Positions 20,195 to 29,224 of a stretch of 64,000 nucleotides of DNA are shown here, piece by piece (positions within the stretch are counted from its first letter, which is position 1; every line of letters begins with the position of its first letter). The notes under the pieces are model-generated. The model was not told the origin of the DNA. It was given only the letters and a program-made list of their open reading frames with translations, and did no database searches. The DNA is from Acidobacteriaceae bacterium (GTDB lineage: Bacteria; Acidobacteriota; Terriglobia; Terriglobales; Acidobacteriaceae). The position numbers were made by a program, and so were the translations under genes. The stretch spans positions 1 to 64,000 of the forward strand of contig JANYKL010000090.1 in the NCBI GenBank assembly GCA_025361625.1. The letters run 5' to 3'.

Positions 20195-20890
20195 ATGACT
20201 GTGCATGACTCCGCTCAAAAGGCTTTTACTGAGGTAGTGCGAGATCGTCGCGCAACTCCTAACTTCCTTTCTGATCCCGTTCCAGATGCCGATCTTGAGA
20301 AAATTCTTGCTGCGGGACTCAAGGCACCGAGTGCTTACAATCTTCAGCCGTGGCGGTTCGTCGTCGTACGTGACTTAGCGAATCGAATGAAATTACGAGT
20401 TGCCGCCTTGAACCAGCCGAAAATCGAAGAGGCGCCGGTGGTGCTGATCGCCTGCGCAGGCCTCGCCGGCTGGAAGGAAGGAGATTTGGAAGAGGTTATC
20501 GCTCTCGCCCGAGCGAACGGCTACGGAGACGAGGTGCGATATGCCAGTTGGAGAAGGAATGTCTCAAGTTTTTTTGCATCAGAAGCGGGACCCATTGGCG
20601 GAATTGCGCCTGACGTTGCTGTCTGGGGTAACCGGCACACGATGATCGCATTCACAACCATGATGTGGATGGCGGAAACTTTGGGATACGATACGGCTCC
20701 AATGGAAGGTTTCGACGAGGGAAAGGTGAAGTCTGCGTTTTCGATTCCGCCCGAGATACGGATTGTAGCTCTGTTAGCAATAGGCCGCCGCAAAGGGCCG
20801 GATAAGCTTTTCGCCGGACGCTTCCCGATGAGCCGAACGGTCTTCGCTGAAAAATGGGGCGATGCGATCACGTTGTCATCAACGTCTTAG
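20195..20890 (+). CDS. Nitroreductase family protein
   Basis: RRATPNFLSDPVPDADLEKILAAGLKAPSAYNLQPWRFVVVRD nitroreductase FMN-binding N-terminus. Confidence 0.9.
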   Translation: MTVHDSAQKAFTEVVRDRRATPNFLSDPVPDADLEKILAAGLKAPSAYNLQPWRFVVVRDLANRMKLRVAALNQPKIEEAPVVLIACAGLAGWKEGDLEEVIALARANGYGDEVRYASWRRNVSSFFASEAGPIGGIAPDVAVWGNRHTMIAFTTMMWMAETLGYDTAPMEGFDEGKVKSAFSIPPEIRIVALLAIGRRKGPDKLFAGRFPMSRTVFAEKWGDAITLSSTS

Positions 20891-21001
20891 CCGCGCCGTC
20901 CGTGATGTAAATGCGAGTCGGCCTTACGATCGTGAATTAAACTGCTGGGCCAGATGAATTAAAAGGAATGACAAAAAGATCGCCGCGCCGAGTGTTCGCA
21001 G

Positions 21002-22183
21002 TTACACTACGCTCTGCACCACGCGACTGATGGCACCGTTCGGGCTTGGACAATCAGGCTGCAAGCCTGATCGAAGAGAAAAAAACAATCCGAGCATTTG
21101 CCCAAAGATGACATCCAGTACGGGCCGGTATTCGTCGATTAACAGTCCGAACTCTCCCAGGTTCAGCGTGTATTCCGCCAGGGGCTTTCGAGTTACGCCC
21201 GGCCCCAAATAAACTGCGACTCGAGTTGACACCAGGTTCTTATTTTTTATTTCCTGAAGAAGCGTTCGCTCGTACGCCTGAACACGCTCGTTCGAGGAAA
21301 GAAAACAAACGAACAATGTGTCTTCGTCGAGAGCCGCCATGGGGCCATGGCGCAATCCGAGAGCCGACTCTGACATTGTGATAACCCGTCCGGCGGTCAG
21401 TTCCAATAGTTTAAGGCTGCATTCTTTGGCGACGGCTCGCAGGGAGCCGGATCCGACAAAGCATGCCTTATTGAACGACTCTTTCGCGAGGGCGGAGGCG
21501 CAATCGGCAGCCGCCGGAAGAAAGTTGTTGCCAGCCTCAACTAATTGCGTGAGCACTTGTTCGTACTGTGCCGGATGTTTGAAGTGGGCGAGGCATTGTC
21601 CGAAGATAACCAGGTTTGTAAACGAACTTGTCATCGCCAACCCGCGATCGTTCACGGCATCGTCGAGACAAATCCCAAGAACGCTCGGATCTGCCGCATG
21701 GTCACGAACCATCTTGCCATTTGGATTACATGAAACTACCAAGTGATGAATATCCGGGCGGAAGCGGCGCGACCTTTCCAAAACCGCGACACCCTCGGGG
21801 CTGTCGCCTGATCGCGAAAACGAAATCCAAAAATACTTTTTGTAGGGAAGACAAAGCTCTTCGAAGTGCGTCAGCAGGTCCGTGCTCGGGACAGCCAAAA
21901 CTTCACATTGCCACTGTCTGCGTAACAATATCGCAAGCGCTTGGCCGATGTAGTCTGAGGTTCCTGCGCCAATTAAAAAGACGGTTGGGCGGTCTCGTGG
22001 ATCCGATGCCTCTATCCCAGCCGCGTCAAGAAATTCCCTGATCTCGCGTTGCCTTGTTCCAAACAATGCAAATGTCGTTCGCCATGTGCCGGGTTGTTGT
22101 GCGATCTCTGCGGGCGTGTGCACGAGTCCGCGACTTTGCTTTTCACGTTCGGGCAGGCTCAACAATTCGGCGAAGGCGCTCAA
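21002..22183 (-). CDS. agaS: SIS-domain aldose/ketose sugar-phosphate isomerase/deaminase, AgaS-like
   Basis: E(I)AQQPGTWRTTF, VFLIGAGTSDYIGQAL, SFSRSGDSPEG, LELTAGRVITMSESALGLRHGPMAAL. Confidence 0.9.
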   Translation of the reverse strand: MSAFAELLSLPEREKQSRGLVHTPAEIAQQPGTWRTTFALFGTRQREIREFLDAAGIEASDPRDRPTVFLIGAGTSDYIGQALAILLRRQWQCEVLAVPSTDLLTHFEELCLPYKKYFWISFSRSGDSPEGVAVLERSRRFRPDIHHLVVSCNPNGKMVRDHAADPSVLGICLDDAVNDRGLAMTSSFTNLVIFGQCLAHFKHPAQYEQVLTQLVEAGNNFLPAAADCASALAKESFNKACFVGSGSLRAVAKECSLKLLELTAGRVITMSESALGLRHGPMAALDEDTLFVCFLSSNERVQAYERTLLQEIKNKNLVSTRVAVYLGPGVTRKPLAEYTLNLGEFGLLIDEYRPVLDVIFGQMLGLFFSLRSGLQPDCPSPNGAISRVVQSVV

Positions 22184-22237
22184 CTTAATAGCTCCTGAAT
22201 TCTGGGTGCAGTTTTGAGTTTAGAAATAATCTTTGGT

Positions 22238-24166
22238 TCACGGCTGATACCAAAATACAGCTCCCTTTTCAATTGTGGGCAGAGTGTATGTTGTTCCGTC
22301 GTCGCCGACTACACCTTCTATCGGTTGTTCGGAACCCATGAATGGCAGGAAGACTCCGTGCCCCTTTGACGCGCCGGCTATCGTTACTTTCACCCCGGTC
22401 TGCGCCGTCTGGACTGGATTCGAGCCGCCCTTTAGTCCGGCAAAGTTTGCAAAGAATACGTGTGGGAGGCCGCCTACACGAGCGATCGAGGTCGCAAGAA
22501 AGGGTGAGCCCGTCACCCGAATGGCTGATTGAGAAGACAAAGCTCCGAAAAATTCTCGTTCCTGGTCGGGGCTGATCGTCTCGAAGTCTTTACTCAACGA
22601 CGCGCTGTAATCTTTTCCCGGGCACTTCACAAAGTGGCGAACAGCATCGCTTTCGGGCAAGCCAGTCTGGTTTTCTCCAGTGATAATAAGTCGATTACCC
22701 TTGGCGGCAAAAGCACGAAGTAATGACTTCTCAGTATCGTCGAGCACGCGCGCATCCGGCAAAACGAGCGAGGTTCCCCTGAAGTTCGATAAAGTGCGGG
22801 GCGTCACGATCTGGAACTCCAGATGCTTCTGCATGAGCAAGATCAGGATGCCGCGATAGGACGATACGAAATCTTTTGCAAACAGATTGCGCGTTAAAGG
22901 TGAGAAATAGACTCCGACCGGAGCTATAGGGGTTCGTGGCGAATAAAAAGTGTCCTCGTGGGATCGAATCCAAGAAAATATTTTTCTTCGTGTTTGCAGA
23001 TCATTTGATCCGGCCATCGAATGGCCCGGGGCATCCCAGAAGTTTGCTCCGGCCATAATCTCCGACATCGCCAGATTCAACATCGACTCGCTGCGATCGA
23101 CCGTCTTGTCGCCATCCCACGAGTAGTTCAAAATCCAAGTGGCTTTCCCCTCGGCGAAGGCGCGGAAGGAATGCATCCCGGCCTGGTAGCTGAACCAGTC
23201 CAGGGGATTCCGGGACGAGGCCATGTGATCGCCAGTGCCAAATTCATATTCGTGCGCGATCGCGTCGACAACGTGATAAAGGCTGTAGACATCGGCTCCG
23301 ACTCGAACCGCCTCTTCTTCCACGCCCGGATAAATCTCCGGGATCGTCATGATTGCCGGATTGACCGACTTTGCCGTTTGATCAATCTCCTGCATGAAGT
23401 CAGTGAAAGTTTGAATCCTGAAAGCGACCCACTTACGGAAGTTAGGATCTGAAAAGTCTCCAAGTTTCAGGTCTTTCCCGGCGTCGAGTCCAGACTGCTT
23501 GCGGAATGCGGCCACCGTATAGTCGTCGAAGCTGGCCCAGGTATCTTCCCAGCCATCGAAATGCGTCATCCAGTAGGGGATGTCAACGTAAATTCCGTCG
23601 ATGCCGGTGCTCGCAATCTGCTTTACCCGCTCCATGTAGATCTTGCGCCATTCGGGCGCGTACGGAGTGACCCACACATCTTCGTCGCCTGGCGCGATCC
23701 AAAACGCCGACCCGCCGCCGAAGATGGCTGCCTCTCCCGTGATTTTGCGCTGCAGCCAGTCAGGATGGTCTTTGGCCAGAGTGTGGGGAGTTTTATCTCC
23801 ATTTGCCGTGATGCATTCCGTGCCTGCGATATAAACGAATGCCTTGTTCCCGGCGGCGTGCGCCTTTGTGGCAACGGCACGAATTGCGGCGAGCTTTTCC
23901 TCCGGATGATTGAAGCTCTCGTAACGCCCCGGGATATCGTTGTCGACCTCAATACCGAACACACCATCTTGCTGTGCGCTCTTAACAATCTGGTCGGCAT
24001 TGTCGCTTTGCAGGCCATAGGCGCCGATGCGAACGTAGTTCGTCCAGTTTTGATTCGGATGACTTTTCGGTTCGAAGTTTTGAGCCCGCATCACAATCGA
24101 AAGAAGCGGGACCGCGCATAGCAAAGCGATCCAATGACTGCGGGGGGGATGCTTGGTTGATGGCAC
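22238..24166 (-). CDS. Putative secreted glycoside hydrolase-like TIM-barrel protein
   Basis: Likely GTG start at 24166 (after AGAAAGG), signal IALLCAVPLLSIVMRAQN; AFVYIAG..., GIDGIYVDIPYWMTHFDGW, IMTIPEIYPG consistent with a (beta/alpha)8 hydrolase; family not identified. Confidence 0.65.
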   Translation of the reverse strand: MPSTKHPPRSHWIALLCAVPLLSIVMRAQNFEPKSHPNQNWTNYVRIGAYGLQSDNADQIVKSAQQDGVFGIEVDNDIPGRYESFNHPEEKLAAIRAVATKAHAAGNKAFVYIAGTECITANGDKTPHTLAKDHPDWLQRKITGEAAIFGGGSAFWIAPGDEDVWVTPYAPEWRKIYMERVKQIASTGIDGIYVDIPYWMTHFDGWEDTWASFDDYTVAAFRKQSGLDAGKDLKLGDFSDPNFRKWVAFRIQTFTDFMQEIDQTAKSVNPAIMTIPEIYPGVEEEAVRVGADVYSLYHVVDAIAHEYEFGTGDHMASSRNPLDWFSYQAGMHSFRAFAEGKATWILNYSWDGDKTVDRSESMLNLAMSEIMAGANFWDAPGHSMAGSNDLQTRRKIFSWIRSHEDTFYSPRTPIAPVGVYFSPLTRNLFAKDFVSSYRGILILLMQKHLEFQIVTPRTLSNFRGTSLVLPDARVLDDTEKSLLRAFAAKGNRLIITGENQTGLPESDAVRHFVKCPGKDYSASLSKDFETISPDQEREFFGALSSQSAIRVTGSPFLATSIARVGGLPHVFFANFAGLKGGSNPVQTAQTGVKVTIAGASKGHGVFLPFMGSEQPIEGVVGDDGTTYTLPTIEKGAVFWYQP

Positions 24167-24176
24167 GCAAACCTTT

Positions 24177-27100
24177 CTAGAATTCAAAGCGGATGCCGAG
24201 TTGTCCATGTCGGGGCGTGCTACCAGGAAGAGTCGATGAAATTTGCCCAAAGGTCGAATCTCCCCAAAGTGTGTCGGGCGGGGCGAAGCGAGGAGTGTTA
24301 AAGAAGTTGAAAAATTCGGCGCGTACTTCGAGTTTCATTCCTTCTTTCGGAACAAACGACTTCTCAAACGATACGTCGATGTTATGAATACCGTCAGATC
24401 GCAGGTTCGAGAAGTAACGCGGAGCGTTTCCAGGTTGCTCGTAACCGATCCCGGTCACCGGATCAGCGCCCGCGTATGCGAAGCAATTTGAATTCAGCGT
24501 ACTAAGGCCCGTCAAAGCCGCTCGATGCGCGCTCAGGCCTGTGCTCGGATTGCAAAGGACATCCGGTCGCTGATTGCCGTCGTCGAGCGTGGGCTGCGAC
24601 ATTCCGATATTGATTGGCTGCCCGGATTGAAGCGTCATGATAGAGGAGATTGTCCAGCCGCCGACAACGGCGTCGACGAATCGATTCATGTTGGCGCCGA
24701 TGTAGCGGCCTCGTCCGATTGGCGAGTCGGCAACCATCGCAAAAGCGAGCCGATGGGTGGCGTCGTTGGCGCTGATGGAGTGCTCGGCTTTGAGGTTGTC
24801 GAGTTCCTGCGGGTTATCTGAGGCTAACGAACCTATGAATGCATTACGGCCGACTGAGGAATTATCGGTAGACTTCGCCAGGGTGTAGCCACCGGTAATG
24901 CTGAGATAACGGCTGGCCCGTTTTTCGAAGCGAACCTGGAGAGCGTTGTAATAAGACGACGCTACCAACAAGGGAAGCCCTTCAAAAGGTCCGTCGAACT
25001 GTGGGTAAGGCCGTAAGAGGTTAATGAGCGGGATTTGAGCATTGTTGTATTGTGAGTCGGGCTCGTTGAAGATGGCGTTGGGGCCGCTGAACAGAGGCTG
25101 GAAGGGATTGGCCACCGTACTGTGAAGCTGGTTATATAAGGCCTCGGTGTTGTACTGACGCCGGATTGCAGACGGTATGAAGTTTCTATTTCGGGTTGTC
25201 ACTCCGCAGCCGCATATTCCACCGGCGCCACCCCATGGCAGATGCGTGCTGCGATTCGCGGAATAATCTACTGAAACCACAATCTGCTTTGGCAGCAGCC
25301 GTTGAACACCCAGGCTCCATTGGTACTCCTCGGCGTTCCGCGCTTGAGTCGTTCCTAGATCATTCTGGTTCGAGAAACCCCAGTTCGCCAGAGCTCCATA
25401 TTTCTTCCCTTGCGGAGCGGGTAGACCGGCGGGAAAAGGATTTTCCAGTGTTGCATATTGCGTTCCGAAATTGTCTTGCGTGAAATAGACAGCTCCGTCT
25501 TTACGAAAGGCCGTTCCCGAATATTGGTAATTTGTAGCAACGTTCATCCCGTAATAAATGCCCGCCCCGCCCCGCACTACGGTCTCTGGTGTCAATTGAT
25601 AGGCAAAGCCCAGCCGCGGCCCCCAATTGTTTCGGTCCACGGGAATGTTGCGGTGTCCGCTCGTCGGGAATCGGGTTATACCTAACAATGGCCCGGAAGC
25701 CAGCGGGAGCCCCGGTACGGTCACACCGCTATTGCCGGTGAAGTCACTGTATTGAAGAAGATTATTGCGTTCGGAATAGGGGGTGCTCCACTCATAGCGC
25801 AACCCGTAATTAAGCGTGAGTTTGGAGCTTGCTTTCCAACTATCCTGCGCGTAGAAGCCCGTCTCTTTCGACTTATTAGCTACGCCGGGATACACCGCAA
25901 TGCCGCCATAGTCGCCGTAGCCAATCGCAATGGCGGCGAAGGGATTCCCTTGCGTTGGATCGAAAGCTCCAACCACGTTTTCGGTGACATCCTGCGAGAA
26001 GTGAAAATATCCGGTGGGATAGGGAACCTGCTTGAAATTATTGAAGAACTGGCGTTGCTCGCCTCCAAATTTAAAGCTGTGCTTGCCGTGGACCCACTCT
26101 AGCGCCGCCGAATAGGAATAAAGAGTGTGTGCGAACTTTGTGTCGACGCAGCATTGGTCGAAAAGCGACGTCCAGGGCGAATCCACCAGAATTGCCGGCA
26201 TGCGCGAGATGCCTTGATTCGCCTGATCCAACACCGACGGGAAACCGGCAGACGACGCTGAGGGATATTTCGTGAACCCCGGCGCAGTCACGTATTCAAC
26301 GGCGAGACGTCCGCTTAGCAATAACGTTGGCTTGAGCGTCCGATCAAATTGCAAGCTGCCGTTTTCGACGCTCGTTGTGGAGTTGATTCCGTCGTTAAAT
26401 TCGCCGTCTCCGAGCACCGTGGGAACGGCATTGGAGGCGTGGGCATGACTGAAACGGCCGGCGATATGGGAATTGGTGGAAAATTGTTCGTCAAGTTTCG
26501 CGTCGAACTGCAGCGCTTTTGAAAAGGCGTTCGTATTCCTGCGAAAGTTGTTCGTGCCATCAGCATTTCCTGGCTGATTAGGGAGCGGGTAGAGGTTCAG
26601 TATTTTCGCTCCAATTGGATCTAACTGCGTGATGATGTTGTTGGGAAATTGTGAACGGACGCCGTTGCTATCGACCTGATGCGGATCGTAAATGAGATTT
26701 GGAACAATATTGCCGCTATTGGGATCCGCAATCACTGTCTGGGAAAAATCTCCATTACGCTCCAGCGCGGTTGGAACTGTGGCGACAATGGAAACTGGAT
26801 CCGTTTCTAATACCCGCTCCATGTCGATAAAAAAGAAAGTTTTGTCTTTACGAACCGGTCCGCCAAGCGCGAGGCCATACTGATTACGGGAATGGTCGGG
26901 ACGGGCCAAACCCGCTTGATTGCTGAAGAAGTCGTTGGCATCAAGAAAGCTGCGCTGGCCGAACCACCAGGCGCTGCCGTGGAGAGCGTTGGTCCCGCTC
27001 TTTAGAGCCATATTCACGACGGTGCCGCCGTTGCTGCCGAACTCGGCAGTAAAGCTATTGTTTTGGACTTTGAACTCCTGGATCACTTCAACCGAAGGCT

Positions 27101-27761
27101 CGTAGTAGACGTTCGAGTTGCCGCCCTCGCCTTGCTCCGGCGCGCTGATGAGCGCGCCGTCAATGCGGATCTCAGCCGTGGCATTACGCTGGCCATTGGA
27201 AACGAAGTTCGTGCCTGAGGGATAGCTGTCCGCGGTGCTCGATCCGGCAGTTTCGGTCACGCCCGCGCTGAGAAAGACCAAGCCGAAAAAATTTCGATTT
27301 AGAAGAGGAATCTCCTTCACATACTGACTCGTGATATCGGACCCGAGGGCGGCGCTTTCGGTGTCTAGCAGCGGCGCCGCTTCAGTGACTTCCACCTTGG
27401 TGGAGGCACCGGCGGGGCGGATGGTGAAGTTCAAGCTCGCCTGTTGCCCGACCGCAAGCACCACGTTTTTTGTTTCGATGATTTGAAATCCGGGCGCCTC
27501 GACCTTGACGAGGTAAGTCGAGGGGCGCAAGGCGCGCAAAATGTAGGCCCCCGCGCGATCAGTTTTTACCGTCTGCGAAACGTTGGTGCCGTTCTCGGTG
27601 ATCGCAACCGTGGCATTTGAGACCACGGCGCCGGAAGCGTCCGTTACGATGCCGCGAATCTCGCCCTGATAGCTCGCCTGCCCCAGCAACGCAGGCGTCA
27701 GTAGGGCAAAAATGAAAACGGTGGAGATTAGGAGCCGGATAGGCAGATCGTTCACTCTCAT
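24177..27761 (-). CDS. TonB-dependent receptor with N-terminal carboxypeptidase-regulatory-like domain
   Basis: GEIRGIVTDASGAVVSNATVAITENGTN...GAYILRALRPSTYLVKVEAPGF; plug/barrel regions (GGTVVNMALKSGTNALHGSAWWF; C-terminal LGIRFEF). Confidence 0.95.
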   Translation of the reverse strand: MRVNDLPIRLLISTVFIFALLTPALLGQASYQGEIRGIVTDASGAVVSNATVAITENGTNVSQTVKTDRAGAYILRALRPSTYLVKVEAPGFQIIETKNVVLAVGQQASLNFTIRPAGASTKVEVTEAAPLLDTESAALGSDITSQYVKEIPLLNRNFFGLVFLSAGVTETAGSSTADSYPSGTNFVSNGQRNATAEIRIDGALISAPEQGEGGNSNVYYEPSVEVIQEFKVQNNSFTAEFGSNGGTVVNMALKSGTNALHGSAWWFGQRSFLDANDFFSNQAGLARPDHSRNQYGLALGGPVRKDKTFFFIDMERVLETDPVSIVATVPTALERNGDFSQTVIADPNSGNIVPNLIYDPHQVDSNGVRSQFPNNIITQLDPIGAKILNLYPLPNQPGNADGTNNFRRNTNAFSKALQFDAKLDEQFSTNSHIAGRFSHAHASNAVPTVLGDGEFNDGINSTTSVENGSLQFDRTLKPTLLLSGRLAVEYVTAPGFTKYPSASSAGFPSVLDQANQGISRMPAILVDSPWTSLFDQCCVDTKFAHTLYSYSAALEWVHGKHSFKFGGEQRQFFNNFKQVPYPTGYFHFSQDVTENVVGAFDPTQGNPFAAIAIGYGDYGGIAVYPGVANKSKETGFYAQDSWKASSKLTLNYGLRYEWSTPYSERNNLLQYSDFTGNSGVTVPGLPLASGPLLGITRFPTSGHRNIPVDRNNWGPRLGFAYQLTPETVVRGGAGIYYGMNVATNYQYSGTAFRKDGAVYFTQDNFGTQYATLENPFPAGLPAPQGKKYGALANWGFSNQNDLGTTQARNAEEYQWSLGVQRLLPKQIVVSVDYSANRSTHLPWGGAGGICGCGVTTRNRNFIPSAIRRQYNTEALYNQLHSTVANPFQPLFSGPNAIFNEPDSQYNNAQIPLINLLRPYPQFDGPFEGLPLLVASSYYNALQVRFEKRASRYLSITGGYTLAKSTDNSSVGRNAFIGSLASDNPQELDNLKAEHSISANDATHRLAFAMVADSPIGRGRYIGANMNRFVDAVVGGWTISSIMTLQSGQPINIGMSQPTLDDGNQRPDVLCNPSTGLSAHRAALTGLSTLNSNCFAYAGADPVTGIGYEQPGNAPRYFSNLRSDGIHNIDVSFEKSFVPKEGMKLEVRAEFFNFFNTPRFAPPDTLWGDSTFGQISSTLPGSTPRHGQLGIRFEF

Positions 27762-27805
27762 AGGGGTGCTCCGCGCGGTACACTTGCGAATGCTTGCGTT
27801 TAGGC

Positions 27806-27818
27806 ACTTTTACTTTCG
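27806..27818 (+). promoter_or_regulatory. Candidate operator, copy 1 (upstream of TonB receptor)
   Basis: ACTTTTACTTTCG, exact reverse complement of 29136-29148. Confidence 0.45.
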
Positions 27819-27913
27819 TTTGTGAAGACTGTCAAGTGTAAACTACCGGATTTTAAGCGAAACGTTTTCGACCCAAGGACTTGGACAACCCTGCAAACCC
27901 TGAAGACAGGCCT

Positions 27914-29086
27914 TTACCTCTGTTTGGCAGCTTCTTTTCCGTGAAACTGCGCGAACATCCTCTCGGCGTTCTTGTGATAAATCTTTTCGAGGACTGTGTC
28001 TGGGAGCTCCATGCCGTAAATCTTCCAGCGTCCCTGGCCGGGATAGCCCCAATAGTCAAAATATTCATCTGCGGTTTCGAGCCAGCGGAAATGATTGCGG
28101 TACATCGCTTCTTCCATTCCATTATCGGTACCGAACATGATGCGATCCTGATACTTCATGAAAAATTCACGTGCCCGGCGTGGCTGGCGGCCTAACTCAG
28201 CCTCGCGGGCCCCGAATTCAACCATCACGTTTGGAAGCGTGTCGAGCAAGTGAGACACGTAATCGAGATTCTCCGGCCAATTCGCGACGTGTAGAGCGAC
28301 AAATGTGGTGTGCGGATGCTTGGCAAACATTCGATCTCGCGCGGCAAGAAGATTTTCTTTCGTGGGGAAATTTGGCCCATAGAAACCCCAGTCCGGATGC
28401 TCGGTCAATTCTTCGTAACGCTCGTTCTTATTATCGATCGGATGAAAGAATGCCTCGGGGTCAGAGACGTGAATAGATACGGGAATCCCGAGCCGCCCAC
28501 ATTCCTCCCAGATAGGGTCGAGTCGCGGGTCATCCACTGCCACCAACTTGCCCGACCTGTCGCGGACGTTGAGGCCAAGATCCTTCAATTGCTTTAAGCC
28601 TCTCGCTCCTCTCGCAACCGCATCATCGAGTTGAGCGACCATCTCTTGACCAAAATTTGGGTCGTCGATCTTGCTGAAATCAATTTGTGCGAAAACCATG
28701 AATCTGCCCGGGTACGGCTTCAGCATCTCGTCGATAACGCTTTGTAATTTGTCGCCCCACATCCCGGTCAGGATCACGACTGTCTTTACATTGGTCGCGT
28801 CCATGATCTCGACAGCGCGCTTGGGATCGATGTGCTCGTCGATTTTGGCGGCGTCATTTACGTGGTTGTGGACGTCGATCACGTAATACTTGGCACGATC
28901 AATGGTATGCGCCGGAGCATGCAGCATCGAGGCCGGCTGGAAGTCCTTCAGCAGCAGGGTCTTTTTTTGGTCTGCGTCCGGCGCTGACTTGTAACCGATT
29001 TGCCCTTGGGTCGGGTCAGCGGTCTGGGCCATGGCTGACCTCAAAAGCGCGCATAGGCAGCAAGCAAGAATTGTTTTTTTTGACAT
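27914..29086 (-). CDS. Amidohydrolase family protein, secreted
   Basis: Signal MSKKTILACCLCALLRSAMAQ; YYVIDVHNHVND, GIPVSIHVSDPEAF, FVALHVANWPENLDYV, MFGTDNG. Confidence 0.88.
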   Translation of the reverse strand: MSKKTILACCLCALLRSAMAQTADPTQGQIGYKSAPDADQKKTLLLKDFQPASMLHAPAHTIDRAKYYVIDVHNHVNDAAKIDEHIDPKRAVEIMDATNVKTVVILTGMWGDKLQSVIDEMLKPYPGRFMVFAQIDFSKIDDPNFGQEMVAQLDDAVARGARGLKQLKDLGLNVRDRSGKLVAVDDPRLDPIWEECGRLGIPVSIHVSDPEAFFHPIDNKNERYEELTEHPDWGFYGPNFPTKENLLAARDRMFAKHPHTTFVALHVANWPENLDYVSHLLDTLPNVMVEFGAREAELGRQPRRAREFFMKYQDRIMFGTDNGMEEAMYRNHFRWLETADEYFDYWGYPGQGRWKIYGMELPDTVLEKIYHKNAERMFAQFHGKEAAKQR

Positions 29087-29135
29087 GGGTCTTTCCTCTT
29101 ATTTAATTCCGCTTCCCTTGACAAGCATAACGAGC

Positions 29136-29148
29136 CGAAAGTAAAAGT
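29136..29148 (-). promoter_or_regulatory. Candidate operator, copy 2 (divergent amidohydrolase / alpha-galactosidase intergenic region)
   Basis: CGAAAGTAAAAGT; minus strand reads TTTCGATCGATTACTTTTACTTTCG with reiterated TTTCG/CTTTT boxes. Confidence 0.45.
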
Positions 29149-29224
29149 AATCGATCGAAATATATCGTAATCGGTCTGATTGTCCAACTGTCTCTAGAAC
29201 GTTGCGATGGGATAAGGGTGATAC

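Noticed and set aside
24193-27105. Many plus-strand ORFs antisense to the TonB receptor
   Set aside because: High-GC antisense shadows of a long, clearly conserved minus-strand gene; compositions not protein-like.
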